Source: Clostridia bacterium (GTDB taxonomy: Bacteria > Bacillota > Clostridia > Oscillospirales > Acutalibacteraceae). Taken from it: a DNA stretch of 37,761 nucleotides. The position numbers and the translations under genes are program-made. Of this stretch, positions 9,026 to 16,784 are shown in pieces. Numbering within the stretch: position 1 is the stretch's first letter; every line of letters starts with the position of its first letter. The DNA is taken from assembly GCA_017430145.1 (NCBI GenBank), contig JAFRNP010000134.1:1-37761 (forward strand), read 5' to 3'. The notes under the pieces were generated by a model, which saw only the letters and a program-made list of their open reading frames with translations, was not told the DNA's origin and did not search any database.

Positions 9026-9191
9026 GAAGACCCTGTTGCACCTCCTGTATTCGTAATGTCATATTCTCAAACGCGGGACTTATTAAGATCCGCGATGATA
9101 AGAATCAATAATGCTTCCATAAACACGATATTTTATATATAAAAGCATACAATGTATACTCAACATAAACTATTTCAGCATTATCTTTCAT

Positions 9192-9220
9192 ATTTTATAT
9201 GTTTTTTTTGAAAAAGTCAA
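9192..9220 (-). promoter_or_regulatory. Likely sigma-A promoter of rny
   Basis: Minus strand TTGACT (9215-9220), a 17-bp spacer containing an A8 tract, then TAAAAT (9192-9197). Transcription would start near 9185, leaving an AU-rich leader of roughly 160 bases before rny. A closer start cannot be excluded in this AT-rich stretch. 9026-9260 contains no gene. Confidence 0.65.
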
Positions 9221-9260
9221 GTACTAAAGCTTTACATTTTCAGTTTTTTTTCAACTTCAG

Positions 9261-9884
9261 TTAGGACAATAAGTCCAGGACAGTTTCATACAGCGTCCGG
9301 TATCCGTCCGCCCGGCGGGTCTCTCCGATATCCCCGTAACGGGCCTCCGTGTCAAACAGCAGCGTGCCCACGCCGGCGTTGATCCCGGCAAGGATGTCGA
9401 TATCCCGGTCGCCGCACATAAAAACGGACGCCTTATTGAGACCGTGCCTGCGGCACAGGTCCTCGATCGCGTCGGGGGCGGGCTTGTTCGGAAAGCCCTG
9501 TTCTCTCGTGACGCAGTCCGTAAAGCAGTCGGTGAGCCCGAAATTTTCAAGGTAAACGAGCGCGACCCGGTCTCTGTGGGTGTACAGAAAATTCCTGCCG
9601 CCGCTTTTCTTCACGAGCCGCAGGGTCTCGGGGACCATCGGGAAGGGCTTGCCGTGGGGAGGGAAGGACAGGTCGTTTTCGATGCCGTAGAATTCCTCCA
9701 CCATCGCCTCCGTGAAGCCGTATTGCCGGAAGGCGTGCCACAGGGTCACCTTCGCGTATTCGTAGACCTCCCCCGGGTCAAGGGAAAGCCCGTGGCGGCG
9801 GGCAGTTTCGCAAAACGCCGCCATGGTGTGCGGGTAGGTGTCAAACAGCATCCCGTCAAAATCCCAGATAAAGTCTGTGATCAT
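9261..9884 (-). CDS. HAD-superfamily phosphatase
   Basis: 207 residues from the ATG at 9884. The frame is open further upstream but has no usable start there. Motif I is DFDGMLFDT (nucleophile D8, acid D10). Motif II is the YTHRD region, motif III the lysine in NKPAPDAI, and motif IV GDRDIDI. The layout matches phosphoglycolate phosphatase/beta-phosphoglucomutase-type HADs with a helical cap at about residues 17-85 (AAFCETARRHGLSLDPGEVY...). The substrate is unknown. GGAG sits only two bases from the ATG, while a better AAAGGAG lies 50 bases upstream, separated by a stable hairpin. It is divergent from the DUF2975 operon. Confidence 0.85.
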   Translation of the reverse strand: MITDFIWDFDGMLFDTYPHTMAAFCETARRHGLSLDPGEVYEYAKVTLWHAFRQYGFTEAMVEEFYGIENDLSFPPHGKPFPMVPETLRLVKKSGGRNFLYTHRDRVALVYLENFGLTDCFTDCVTREQGFPNKPAPDAIEDLCRRHGLNKASVFMCGDRDIDILAGINAGVGTLLFDTEARYGDIGETRRADGYRTLYETVLDLLS

Positions 9885-9922
9885 ATCTCCGTTCGGGCCG
9901 TATGCCCGGAAAAAACCTGCAT
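9882..9922 (-). CDS. Possible 13-codon leader ORF before the HAD gene
   Basis: An ATG at 9922 (minus) follows AAAGGAG by about 11-12 bases and encodes MQVFSGHTARTEI. Its TGA overlaps the HAD start codon as ATGA, the usual arrangement for translational coupling. The ATG lies inside the stem of the leader hairpin. Whether it is translated is unknown; it is too short to judge by codon use. Confidence 0.35.
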
Positions 9923-9932
9923 AGCCGGCCCG
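9894..9932 (-). other. Leader hairpin of the HAD gene
   Basis: CGGGCCG plus TATGC (9894-9905) pair with GCATA (9919-9923) and CGGCCCG (9926-9932), leaving a two-base bulge: about 12 bp of stem. It lies between a strong AAAGGAG (minus, about 9934-9940) and the HAD start. If folded, it brings that ribosome binding site to about 9-10 bases from the ATG. Confidence 0.6.
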
Positions 9933-9957
9933 TCTCCTTTTTTTTGATCTGCTGTCT

Positions 9958-9986
9958 ATAATACTCCATTCCGGCGGAGAATGCAA
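9958..9986 (-). promoter_or_regulatory. Sigma-A promoter of the HAD gene
   Basis: Minus strand TTGCAT (9981-9986) and TATTAT (9958-9963) with a 17-bp spacer. It is divergent from the promoter of the DUF2975 operon, about 60 bp away. Confidence 0.65.
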
Positions 9987-10042
9987 GAGGCAATTGAAAA
10001 CTGAAAAACAGAAAAAATTATCGAAAAACAATAAATAACATA

Positions 10043-10071
10043 TTGACAAACGATAAAAACGGTGATATAGT
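10043..10071 (+). promoter_or_regulatory. Extended -10 promoter of the DUF2975/XRE/DUF4173 operon
   Basis: TTGACA (10043-10048), 17-bp spacer, TATAGT (10066-10071), with a TGA extended -10 triplet directly before it. This is close to consensus. The leader that follows holds two hairpins, including CGGACG/CGTCCG (about 10084-10110). The encoded XRE protein may bind here, but I see no clear operator. Confidence 0.85.
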
Positions 10072-10113
10072 ATGATCGAAAACCGGACGGCGGGATATTT
10101 CCGGCGTCCGTTG

Positions 10114-10160
10114 AAAGGAGAGCCGCCGCCTTTTTTGGCAGGCGGCAAAACAGAAGAAAA
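10114..10160 (+). promoter_or_regulatory. Ribosome binding site separated from its start by a hairpin
   Basis: AAAGGAG (10114-10120) is the only good Shine-Dalgarno for the DUF2975 gene, yet it lies 40 bases before the ATG at 10161. A hairpin fills the gap: GCCGCCGCC (10122-10130) pairs with GGC-A-GGCGGC (10137-10146) with one bulged A and a TTTTTT loop. Folding would cut the effective spacing to about 15 bases. The only nearer site is a weak AGAAGAA. Confidence 0.5.
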
Positions 10161-10628
10161 ATGCTGAGCAGAAAAACGTCCGCAAAACTCTCTCTCGGGA
10201 TCTGTATCGCGTCCGCGGCGGCGCTGGCAGCGCTTTTGATATGCTTCCCGCGGTTCTTTTCCTGGTTTTATATGGACTACCATGGGATCCCCGAAGCCAC
10301 CGAGGCGGTCACGCGTATTTTCCGGATCGTCGTCACCTCATTTTATCTTTGCGCGCCCTTCGCGGCGGCTGCGCTTTATATGCTGATCCGTCTGCTTAAG
10401 AACCTGCTGGACGACCGGGTGTTCATCCATACGAACGTGGTGTACCTCCGGGGGATCTCCTGGTGCTGTTACGCCGTCTTCCTTGTGACCTTCGCAGGTG
10501 GGTTCCTCTACGTGCCGCTGTTTATCATCGCCTTTGCGACCGGCGTAGTGGGGACGCTGCTGCGCGTGGTCAAAAACGTGATGCACGCCGCCGAGGAGCT
10601 CAGGGAAGAAAATGATCTGACCATTTAA
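10161..10628 (+). CDS. DUF2975 family membrane protein
   Basis: 155 residues with four hydrophobic segments (about 11-31, 55-77, 94-112 and 115-134). The layout, and the small XRE regulator 20 bp downstream, match the widespread DUF2975/HTH pair of Firmicutes (compare B. subtilis YoaS/YozG). Function is unknown; such pairs are thought to be membrane protein-linked regulators. The start at 10161 lacks a close ribosome binding site (see the hairpin entry). It is the first gene of a three-gene operon behind a near-consensus promoter. Confidence 0.85.
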   Translation: MLSRKTSAKLSLGICIASAAALAALLICFPRFFSWFYMDYHGIPEATEAVTRIFRIVVTSFYLCAPFAAAALYMLIRLLKNLLDDRVFIHTNVVYLRGISWCCYAVFLVTFAGGFLYVPLFIIAFATGVVGTLLRVVKNVMHAAEELREENDLTI

Positions 10629-10648
10629 GGCGAGGGGGCGTCGGGCGT

Positions 10649-10858
10649 ATGATCGTTGTCAATCTGGATGTGATGCTTGCGAAACGAAAAATGACCTCGG
10701 GCGAGCTTGCCGAAAAGGTCGGGATCACGCAGGCGAATTTATCGGTCTTAAAGACCGGCAAAGCGAAAGCTGTGCGGTTTTCGACGCTGGAAGCGATCTG
10801 CCGCGCGCTGCGCTGTCAGCCGGGCGATATTTTGGAATATACGGAGGATGAAAGATGA
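10649..10858 (+). CDS. Small XRE/Cro-type HTH regulator
   Basis: 69 residues, essentially one helix-turn-helix domain: MTSGELAEKVGITQANLSVL (helices 2 and 3 at about residues 15-34), then FSTLEAICRALRCQPGDIL. It is the YozG-like partner of the DUF2975 protein. It probably autoregulates the operon. A GAGGGGG precedes the ATG. Its TGA overlaps the next start (ATGA at 10855-10858), so the third gene is probably translationally coupled. Confidence 0.9.
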   Translation: MIVVNLDVMLAKRKMTSGELAEKVGITQANLSVLKTGKAKAVRFSTLEAICRALRCQPGDILEYTEDER

Positions 10859-13140
10859 ACGATTTTTTTGATACCGAAAACAAAACGCCGGATCCCGACG
10901 TGGGGACCCGGGCGGCAGGGGACGGCGGCGCAGACGCAGCCGGCGGCGCCCCTTACACGGAAAACGGCGCGGCCCCGTCGCAGGCAGGCGGCGCGGCGGA
11001 CGGCGGACAGGCGCCTGCGGGGCAGTCGGACGGCAGGCCTTTCGGGCAGAACGCCGGACAGCCAAACAGACAGCCGGCGGGGACGCCGGGCGCGGACCGT
11101 ACCGGCAACTGCCCGCCCGGGAGCAATTACCCGCAAAACGGCGGCGCCCGCCGCGGCGGATACAATGCTCCCGGCGGAAATTACCCGCCGAACGGCAGTT
11201 ACCCCCCGAACGGGAATTACCCGCCGAACGGCGGCGCGTACCCGCCCGGGTATTATCCGCCCAATCCCAATATGTACCCGCCCGGAGGGAACGCCCCGTG
11301 GTACGGCGCGCGTTCTGCTGAAAAACCGCGTCTGCGGCTGACGAGCGGCGACAAGATTCTGGCGCCCGTGATGCTGGCGCTCTCCATTCTGACAGTAGCG
11401 ATCGGTGTATTTGAAGAAATGCGCCTGGGCTTTTCGATCGGCTTTGCGCTGCTGTTCCTGTGCGCTTCCGCCTATCTTGCAGGGGGCGAAAAACGCAGGC
11501 ACGCAGGGCCTTTCGGCTATGTGTGCGGCATACTGGGCCTTCTGTCCGGCGGTGTGTATGCGATTTGCTCCAACGTTTTGGTGCGCCTGTGCGCGTTTCC
11601 GCTGATGATCGTCCTGTCGGTGATATGGCTCTATTCGCTTTCGGGCAGACAGACGGACGGCGGCGACCTGGGGCTTGTGTCCTCCGTTTGGCGGTATGGG
11701 ATCGCAAAACCGCTGGGCGGGATCCCCGCCGCGCTTGCCGCGCTTGTCGCGGGCAACGGCAAAAAGGACCGCAAGACCGGTAAGATTCTGATCGGTCTGC
11801 TGTGCGCCGTGCCGGTGCTGTGCGTTCTGATCCCGCTGCTTTCCCACGCGGACGCAGCCTTTGAGGGCCTATTGGAGAACTTTACCGATCATTTCGGCGA
11901 GCGTCTGGCGCAGGTCGTGATCGGACTGGTCCTTACGCCCTTCCTTCTGTCTTTCTGCTATAACCTCAAACGCAGGCCGGCGGCTCCCCCGCGGGAGCGG
12001 CAGCTCGGCAAGGTGGACGGCGCGTTTTCCGGCGCGTTTCTGGCGGTGATCGCGGGGATTTACCTTATCTACCTGTTTTCACAGCTCGCGTATTTCACCA
12101 ACGCCTTCAAAGGCTTTTTGCCTGCAGATTTTTCATACGCCGAATATGCGCGCCGCGGCTTTTTTGAGCTGTGCCTGATCGCGCTGATCAACCTGGCTCT
12201 GATCTTTTTGACGCTGATCCTGACCCGCAGAAACAACGACCGCCTGCCGGCGTTCGTGACCGCCGCCTGCGTGTTCATCGCGTTGTTCACCCTTTTGCTT
12301 GTGTGCGTGGATATCGCAAAAATGTGCATGTATATCGGCGAGTACGGCATGACCGCGCCGCGGCTGATGTCCTCCGCCTTTATGGTGTTTATCGCGATCG
12401 TTTTCTTTGCGGTGATGCTTCGGATGTTCCGTCCGCGCGTCAAGGTGCTGCAGACCGCCGTGGTCACGGCGGGCGTGATTGTGCTGGCGCTGGGTTTCGT
12501 CAACGTCAACCGTGTGGCAGCCCGTTATAATTATGAAGCCTATATGGACGGGCGGCTGAAGGAGATCGACGTCAACGCGCTCGGCTACGATTTCGACGAC
12601 GAGGGGATCCCGTATCTGGAGATGCTCGTAAAGAACGCGGAGGAGGAGAGCGTACGCCTTCAGGCGGCCGATGTGCTGTACAGCTGCGGCGACCGGTATT
12701 ACGAGGATTGGTGGCGCAGCATGGATGAAGATTGCTCCACAGACCGGACGTACTCGTTCTTTGAAAGCAACCTGCCGATCCTGCAGGCGTACCGAATCTA
12801 TGAGCAGTATTTCACGGATACGTTTCCCATGAAGTATGCGTTCACGGAGCAGTTCCGCCGCGGCGGACGCACGGCGGAAGAGCCGACGACGGAACCTGTG
12901 ACCGCAGAGGAACCCACAACGGAAGTGCCGACGACACAAGCGCCGGCAACGGAAGCGCCGACAGAGGCGGCGACGCAGGCGCCCGCCGCTCAGGCGCCGG
13001 CGACGACACAGCCTGCCGCCGAAACGCCCGCCGGCGGGACGACCGGGCCTGCGGCCACGCCCGAAACGACGGTTCCGGCAACGCAGCCGTCCGGCGCGCC
13101 TTCGGTCTCCATGGCGCCCACGCCCACGTCTCCCGTGTGA
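10855..13140 (+). CDS. DUF4173/DUF4153-like polytopic membrane protein with low-complexity ends
   Basis: 761 residues in three parts. Residues 1-150 are low-complexity and rich in G, N, P and Y, with NYPPNGS/NYPPNGG-type repeats, presumably cytosolic. Residues about 165-560 hold around ten membrane helices with short polar links. Then comes a soluble stretch (YLEMLVKNAEEE, LPILQAYRIYEQYF), and residues 670-761 are a Thr/Glu/Pro/Ala-rich tail. The core resembles DUF4173-type proteins, whose function is unknown; I am moderately sure of the family. Coupling to the XRE gene through ATGA suggests a shared role, perhaps envelope sensing. Confidence 0.75.
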   Translation: MNDFFDTENKTPDPDVGTRAAGDGGADAAGGAPYTENGAAPSQAGGAADGGQAPAGQSDGRPFGQNAGQPNRQPAGTPGADRTGNCPPGSNYPQNGGARRGGYNAPGGNYPPNGSYPPNGNYPPNGGAYPPGYYPPNPNMYPPGGNAPWYGARSAEKPRLRLTSGDKILAPVMLALSILTVAIGVFEEMRLGFSIGFALLFLCASAYLAGGEKRRHAGPFGYVCGILGLLSGGVYAICSNVLVRLCAFPLMIVLSVIWLYSLSGRQTDGGDLGLVSSVWRYGIAKPLGGIPAALAALVAGNGKKDRKTGKILIGLLCAVPVLCVLIPLLSHADAAFEGLLENFTDHFGERLAQVVIGLVLTPFLLSFCYNLKRRPAAPPRERQLGKVDGAFSGAFLAVIAGIYLIYLFSQLAYFTNAFKGFLPADFSYAEYARRGFFELCLIALINLALIFLTLILTRRNNDRLPAFVTAACVFIALFTLLLVCVDIAKMCMYIGEYGMTAPRLMSSAFMVFIAIVFFAVMLRMFRPRVKVLQTAVVTAGVIVLALGFVNVNRVAARYNYEAYMDGRLKEIDVNALGYDFDDEGIPYLEMLVKNAEEESVRLQAADVLYSCGDRYYEDWWRSMDEDCSTDRTYSFFESNLPILQAYRIYEQYFTDTFPMKYAFTEQFRRGGRTAEEPTTEPVTAEEPTTEVPTTQAPATEAPTEAATQAPAAQAPATTQPAAETPAGGTTGPAATPETTVPATQPSGAPSVSMAPTPTSPV

Positions 13141-13207
13141 TCGGGACGCCGTGTGCATAAATCTTCATAAGCATGGCTGAAAACGCTTTATCAGCCGGAC
13201 AGAAAAA

Positions 13208-13241
13208 ACCCGTTGACTTTTTCGGAGCCAACGGGTAAAAT
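13208..13241 (+). promoter_or_regulatory. Promoter of the GH16 gene with an overlapping inverted repeat
   Basis: TTGACT (13213-13218), 17-bp spacer, TAAAAT (13236-13241). An 8-bp inverted repeat, ACCCGTTG (13208-13215) with CAACGGGT (13229-13236), overlaps both boxes, as an operator would. Alternatively the hairpin is a minus-strand terminator, since a T6 run follows it on that strand, but no minus-strand gene ends here. Confidence 0.6.
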
Positions 13242-13274
13242 AATATAAAAGACAAAAAAGGAGCGTATGAGATC

Positions 13275-14099
13275 ATGTCGTCATCCTCTGCATTCAATAA
13301 AATCTATTATTTCTTCATCGGGATCATCATGTCGATCTGCCTTGCGCTGGATATCCCCATGCGGGCGATCGGCAGGCCTCTGAGCCTGGCAGGCTACCAT
13401 CTGGTATGGAGCGACGAGTTTGACGGGGATTCCCTGGATACCTCAAAGTGGAGCGTGCGCGTACATGCCGACGGCAGCCCTGTTCAGGAATATTCGGACG
13501 GTTTCTACACCGACCGCTGCGTGGAGGTCAAAGACGGCAACCTGATCCTGTCCATCAAAAAGTTTGACGGCAGCGAAGAAGGCTATCCGGCAGGCTGGTA
13601 TTACGCCTCGATCAATTCCATGCCCGGCTTCTTTGATTCCTACGGCTATTTCGAGTGCCGTGCGAAGCTGGCGAAGGCGGTCGCGGGCAACTGCGCGTTC
13701 TGGCTCAACAGCCCCGTGGCGTACGATACCTCCGTTCCTCTGGAGGAGGGCAACGAGATCGACATTATGGAGAGTATGCGCTACGGCGTTGCCCACGAGG
13801 GCAGCATTGAGAACAACATCCACTATTTCGATTCCACCGGCCACCAGCGTCTGCACGCCAGATGGGTTATCGTGGGCGGCAACCCGTATGAAGAATACAA
13901 TACCTACGGCCTGAAATGGGATAAAACCGGCTATACCTTCTACGTCAACGGAAAGGAGTGCCGCCAGACCGATTTCGGCCTTGCTTCCGGCCCCGAATAC
14001 ATCGTGCTTTCCAACGCCATGCGTAATTTCAAAACACAGAGCATCGTCGGGGATTCCGCGGACTTTATCGTGGACTACGTCCGCGTGTATCAGAAGTGA
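13275..14099 (+). CDS. Glycoside hydrolase family 16 enzyme, membrane-anchored
   Basis: 274 residues. The GH16 signature is NEIDIMES, with nucleophile E161, D163 and acid/base E166. Upstream motifs fit the fold (LVWSDEFDGDSLDTSKW, GYFECRAKL, CAFWLNSP). Family members cut beta-1,3/1,4-glucans, agarose or carrageenan; the exact glycan cannot be read here, though beta-glucan is the likeliest in a gut bacterium. Residues 9-28 are hydrophobic with no clear cleavage site, so it is probably an outward-facing anchored enzyme. AAGGAG at 13258-13263 sets the start. It is monocistronic. Confidence 0.92.
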   Translation: MSSSSAFNKIYYFFIGIIMSICLALDIPMRAIGRPLSLAGYHLVWSDEFDGDSLDTSKWSVRVHADGSPVQEYSDGFYTDRCVEVKDGNLILSIKKFDGSEEGYPAGWYYASINSMPGFFDSYGYFECRAKLAKAVAGNCAFWLNSPVAYDTSVPLEEGNEIDIMESMRYGVAHEGSIENNIHYFDSTGHQRLHARWVIVGGNPYEEYNTYGLKWDKTGYTFYVNGKECRQTDFGLASGPEYIVLSNAMRNFKTQSIVGDSADFIVDYVRVYQK

Positions 14100-14122
14100 C
14101 CTGCATACCTCTTTTCTGAAAA

Positions 14123-14165
14123 CCCCGGGAGGGCACGTGATCGTTCGTGCCCTCCCGGGGCTTTT
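14123..14165. terminator. Bidirectional terminator after GH16
   Basis: A perfect 15-bp stem, 14123-14137 with 14146-14160 and an 8-base loop, followed by CTTTTG on the plus strand and TTTTC on the minus strand. It separates GH16 from the convergent zinc-ribbon gene. Confidence 0.85.
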
Positions 14166-14203
14166 GCGCGGCGCATTGCGGCGCCGGCGGTTCCTGCCGG
14201 TTT

Positions 14204-15547
14204 TTACCGGAAAAAGTATGCATGGTTGTCGGTTACGTAATCGAACGACGAACCGCCGGCGGAGACCAGGTACATGCCGAACCCGTAATAATCGAAGGAG
14301 CAGGCGCTGATCTCCCGGTACGCCCGGTACTGCGCCGGGGTCGCCTCCCGGTATTCGATCGTCAGGGTTTTGGCGTATTCGGAACCGGCGTCGGTATCGG
14401 TGATCTTTATCAGGTTCCCGCTGCCGTCATATTCCAGCGCGAATTCGTTTGTCGAATTGCCCAGCTGCGCGCTCTTCTCAGAAAGGGTGATCCCCGAGAC
14501 CCGGCCATCGCCGTCGTAGGTATAGGTCAGCGCCTTCCGGTCGCCGTCGCTGCCGTCCTTGGGCGCGACGGTACAGCCGGTCCGTCTGCCGTCGGCGTCG
14601 TAGGTGAAGCGGAATTCTGGAGACGTGACCATCCGCTGATGAAAGATCCGGCTGTATCTGCCGGCGTCGTCGTATTCCGCCGAAAGCCCGTTACCGCCGT
14701 TTGTGTTCTCTATTTCGCACGTGATGCCGATCAGCCGGCCCTCTTCGTCAAAGGTGCACCATTTGCGGCGCAGCTGCCGCTGACCGGTCATCAGATCGGT
14801 TTTGACAAGTTCACAAGAGGCGCCTGTCAGCCGGTCGTCTCTGTAATCGAAACTGAAAACGCCGGTCTCTTCGGCTTCGTCCGAGTAGTACGTCGTATTG
14901 TTTCCGCCGGTCAGTCTGCCCTCTTCGTCAAAGGTGAGCGTGATCTCGCGTCCGCCGGACATGCCGCCGCGGGTGGAGACGGACTGCCCGGTCCACGTCA
15001 GCGGGAAAGTGTTTTCTTCAAATTCGAAGCCGTCGGCGCTGATGGTATACGTAAACTTCGACGGGACGTAAAGGACCTGCCCGGTCTGAGCCGTCACGTC
15101 CGCCGGCGCGGCGTCCGGCGTCTGCCGGTTTTTAAGGATCAGGACCGTTGTGACGACGGCAGCCGTGATCAGTACCGCCGCAAGGATCAGTACGAGCACA
15201 AGGGGAAAACGGCGGCGGATAAACGGCGGCGGCCCGTAGACCGTCTGGACCCGCATGTCCGGCGGCGGGCCGTAAACATACTGCATCGGTCTGTTCGGGT
15301 CCCCGGCGGCCCAGTTGTTTCTGCCGCCGGGGATCCCGTTATTGCTGCCGCCGGGGATCCCGTTATTGCTGCCGCCGGGGATCCCGTTATTGCTGTTGCC
15401 GGGGATCCCGTTATTGCTGTTGCCGGGGGTCCCGTTATTACTGTTGCCGGGGGTCCCGTTATTGCTGTTGCCGGGGGTCCCGCAGACGGGGCAGACGCCG
15501 CCCGGCGGCAGCGGCGAACCGCAATTTCCGCAAAAGTGATTTTCCAT
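14204..15547 (-). CDS. Zinc-ribbon membrane protein with YD-like C-terminal repeats
   Basis: 447 residues. Residues 5-22 form a zinc ribbon (FCGNCG..CPVCG). They are followed by eight or so NSNNGTPG-type octapeptides (to about residue 95) and one transmembrane helix (about 141-163, LVLVLILAAVLITAAVVTTV). The remaining 280 residues are predicted outside the membrane and carry Rhs/YD-like beta motifs (FTYDADGRRTG, YTYDGDGRVSGI, LEYDGSGNLIKI). This matches zinc-ribbon-plus-TM proteins of Clostridia with varied extracellular domains. It may be a sensor or envelope factor, but there is no direct evidence. Its AAGGAGG is strong, and it begins 11 bp after the phosphoesterase stop, so the two are co-transcribed. 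Confidence 0.8.
   Translation of the reverse strand: MENHFCGNCGSPLPPGGVCPVCGTPGNSNNGTPGNSNNGTPGNSNNGIPGNSNNGIPGGSNNGIPGGSNNGIPGGRNNWAAGDPNRPMQYVYGPPPDMRVQTVYGPPPFIRRRFPLVLVLILAAVLITAAVVTTVLILKNRQTPDAAPADVTAQTGQVLYVPSKFTYTISADGFEFEENTFPLTWTGQSVSTRGGMSGGREITLTFDEEGRLTGGNNTTYYSDEAEETGVFSFDYRDDRLTGASCELVKTDLMTGQRQLRRKWCTFDEEGRLIGITCEIENTNGGNGLSAEYDDAGRYSRIFHQRMVTSPEFRFTYDADGRRTGCTVAPKDGSDGDRKALTYTYDGDGRVSGITLSEKSAQLGNSTNEFALEYDGSGNLIKITDTDAGSEYAKTLTIEYREATPAQYRAYREISACSFDYYGFGMYLVSAGGSSFDYVTDNHAYFFR
15315..15480 (-). repeat. 24-bp coding minisatellite
   Basis: A 24-bp unit coding for (N/G)SNNG(T/I)PG repeats at exact period: GTTATT recurs at 15338, 15362, 15386, 15410, 15434 and 15458. Unit-to-unit changes are few. 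It forms the linker between zinc ribbon and membrane helix and is likely to vary in copy number among strains. Confidence 0.88.
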
Positions 15548-15558
15548 GGTTCCTCCTT

Positions 15559-16593
15559 TCAGCCGCGGCGGATCTTATTGCCGCGCACGCCCATGATGTC
15601 TTTGACGTGCGCCATATACGTGCGTATGTTCTGCGGGTCGTTCTCGTCGAACTCGAATACGCGGCCGCCCCGGATCTCGTCCCGCTGGTAGGCGTCGTAA
15701 TCCATGCCTCCGTCGTAACAGAGCTTCACGCCGCAGTAGACGGCGGAAAAGTCGTTGATATGGTCGTGCCCGCAGCACACCGCCTTTACGTCCCCGCGTT
15801 CCAGGATCGCCTGGAAAACGCCGGAATTCATCTCGCCGCAGCCGACGTTTTCGCCCTCGCTGCCTTCAAAATCCGTTTCGTCCCGGTTGCGGCAGCAAAG
15901 CACGAATTCGGGCAGCGGGATGTGAAAGCACATCACGCCCGGCACTTTTTTGCCGCAGTATTGCTCCAGCCGGATGGAGGCGGTATAGTACCAGAGCACC
16001 TGGTTGACGTGCAGCGTGTCGTAGCCGCGGCCCTGAAAGGCGTGCTGGGGCAGGACGTAACGGGTGTCTTCCGGCAGGCCGAATTCGCGGCTGAATTCCG
16101 CCATTCCGCTGTGGGAGTCAAAGCCCCACACGGCGCCGGCGACCGCCTCTCCGGAATGGGAATAAACCGGCAGCACGTAGTTGCCCACGCCGCTCATAAA
16201 GCTTTCGCCCGCCTTGGAGACGCAGTGCGCGTAGCTTTCGTAGACCTTTTGAGCTTCGGCGTTGGATACGCCGAAATTGTCGTCGTGGTTGCCGAACACG
16301 TGGCACCACGGGATGCCGCGGGATTCCATGGGCGCCGCCGCCCGGTCCAGAAGGGCGCCCAGCTGCTCCGGCGTCTCCACGTGGATGCGTCCCGGGCCTG
16401 CGGTGTCGCCGTTGAGCAGGACCAGATCCGGCTTCACGGCGGTGACCGTCTCTTCAATGCCGGTAAACATCTGCTCGCTGCAGCCCACGCCGCCGTGCAG
16501 GTCGGAGAGCACGAGCAATCGGAATTTGCCGTCGGCGCGGCAGCGCAGCGGCAGTTTCGTTTCCATTAGGGATTCGATGGGTGTTTCAAACAT
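15559..16593 (-). CDS. Dcr2-like metallophosphoesterase, cytosolic (paralogue 1)
   Basis: 344 residues with all calcineurin-like motifs: SDLHGG (D31, H33), NGDT (D63), GNHDD (101-105), CFHIPLPE and CGHDHINDF. GHDHxND and the final GGRVFEF..NDP segment resemble the Dcr2/purple-acid-phosphatase-16-like branch. There is no signal peptide. The substrate is unknown; family members hydrolyse phosphomonoesters or diesters. An AGGAGG eight bases before the ATG sets the start. It has a consensus promoter and leads the zinc-ribbon gene. It is clearly paralogous to 17557-18573. Confidence 0.9.
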   Translation of the reverse strand: MFETPIESLMETKLPLRCRADGKFRLLVLSDLHGGVGCSEQMFTGIEETVTAVKPDLVLLNGDTAGPGRIHVETPEQLGALLDRAAAPMESRGIPWCHVFGNHDDNFGVSNAEAQKVYESYAHCVSKAGESFMSGVGNYVLPVYSHSGEAVAGAVWGFDSHSGMAEFSREFGLPEDTRYVLPQHAFQGRGYDTLHVNQVLWYYTASIRLEQYCGKKVPGVMCFHIPLPEFVLCCRNRDETDFEGSEGENVGCGEMNSGVFQAILERGDVKAVCCGHDHINDFSAVYCGVKLCYDGGMDYDAYQRDEIRGGRVFEFDENDPQNIRTYMAHVKDIMGVRGNKIRRG

Positions 16594-16634
16594 TAGGATG
16601 GCCTCCTGTTTCAGCAGATTCTGTATACGGAAGT

Positions 16635-16663
16635 ATTATAGGTGCATTTCGACGGGATGTCAA
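16635..16663 (-). promoter_or_regulatory. Consensus promoter of the phosphoesterase/zinc-ribbon operon
   Basis: Minus strand TTGACA (16658-16663), 17-bp spacer, TATAAT (16635-16640): a perfect sigma-A consensus. It predicts high constitutive expression unless repressed. Confidence 0.92.
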
Positions 16664-16725
16664 GCCTGCGCGCCACGTTTGGGGTCCCGGCAGTACAGGG
16701 GCGGAAAAAGCGCGGATCCTGACTG

Positions 16726-16754
16726 TTGACGGATCGGGGAAAGCATGGTAAACT
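16726..16754 (+). promoter_or_regulatory. Extended -10 promoter of the phosphopantetheinyl transferase gene
   Basis: TTGACG (16726-16731), 17-bp spacer, TAAACT (16749-16754), with TGG directly before the -10 box. It is divergent from the phosphoesterase promoter, 63 bp away. Confidence 0.8.
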
Positions 16755-16784
16755 GAAGGTAATAAAAACAAGGGGGCGATTACG

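Noticed and set aside
15315-15539. Plus-strand frame of proline/leucine repeats
   Set aside because: Complement of the 24-bp minisatellite in the zinc-ribbon gene; no start signal.
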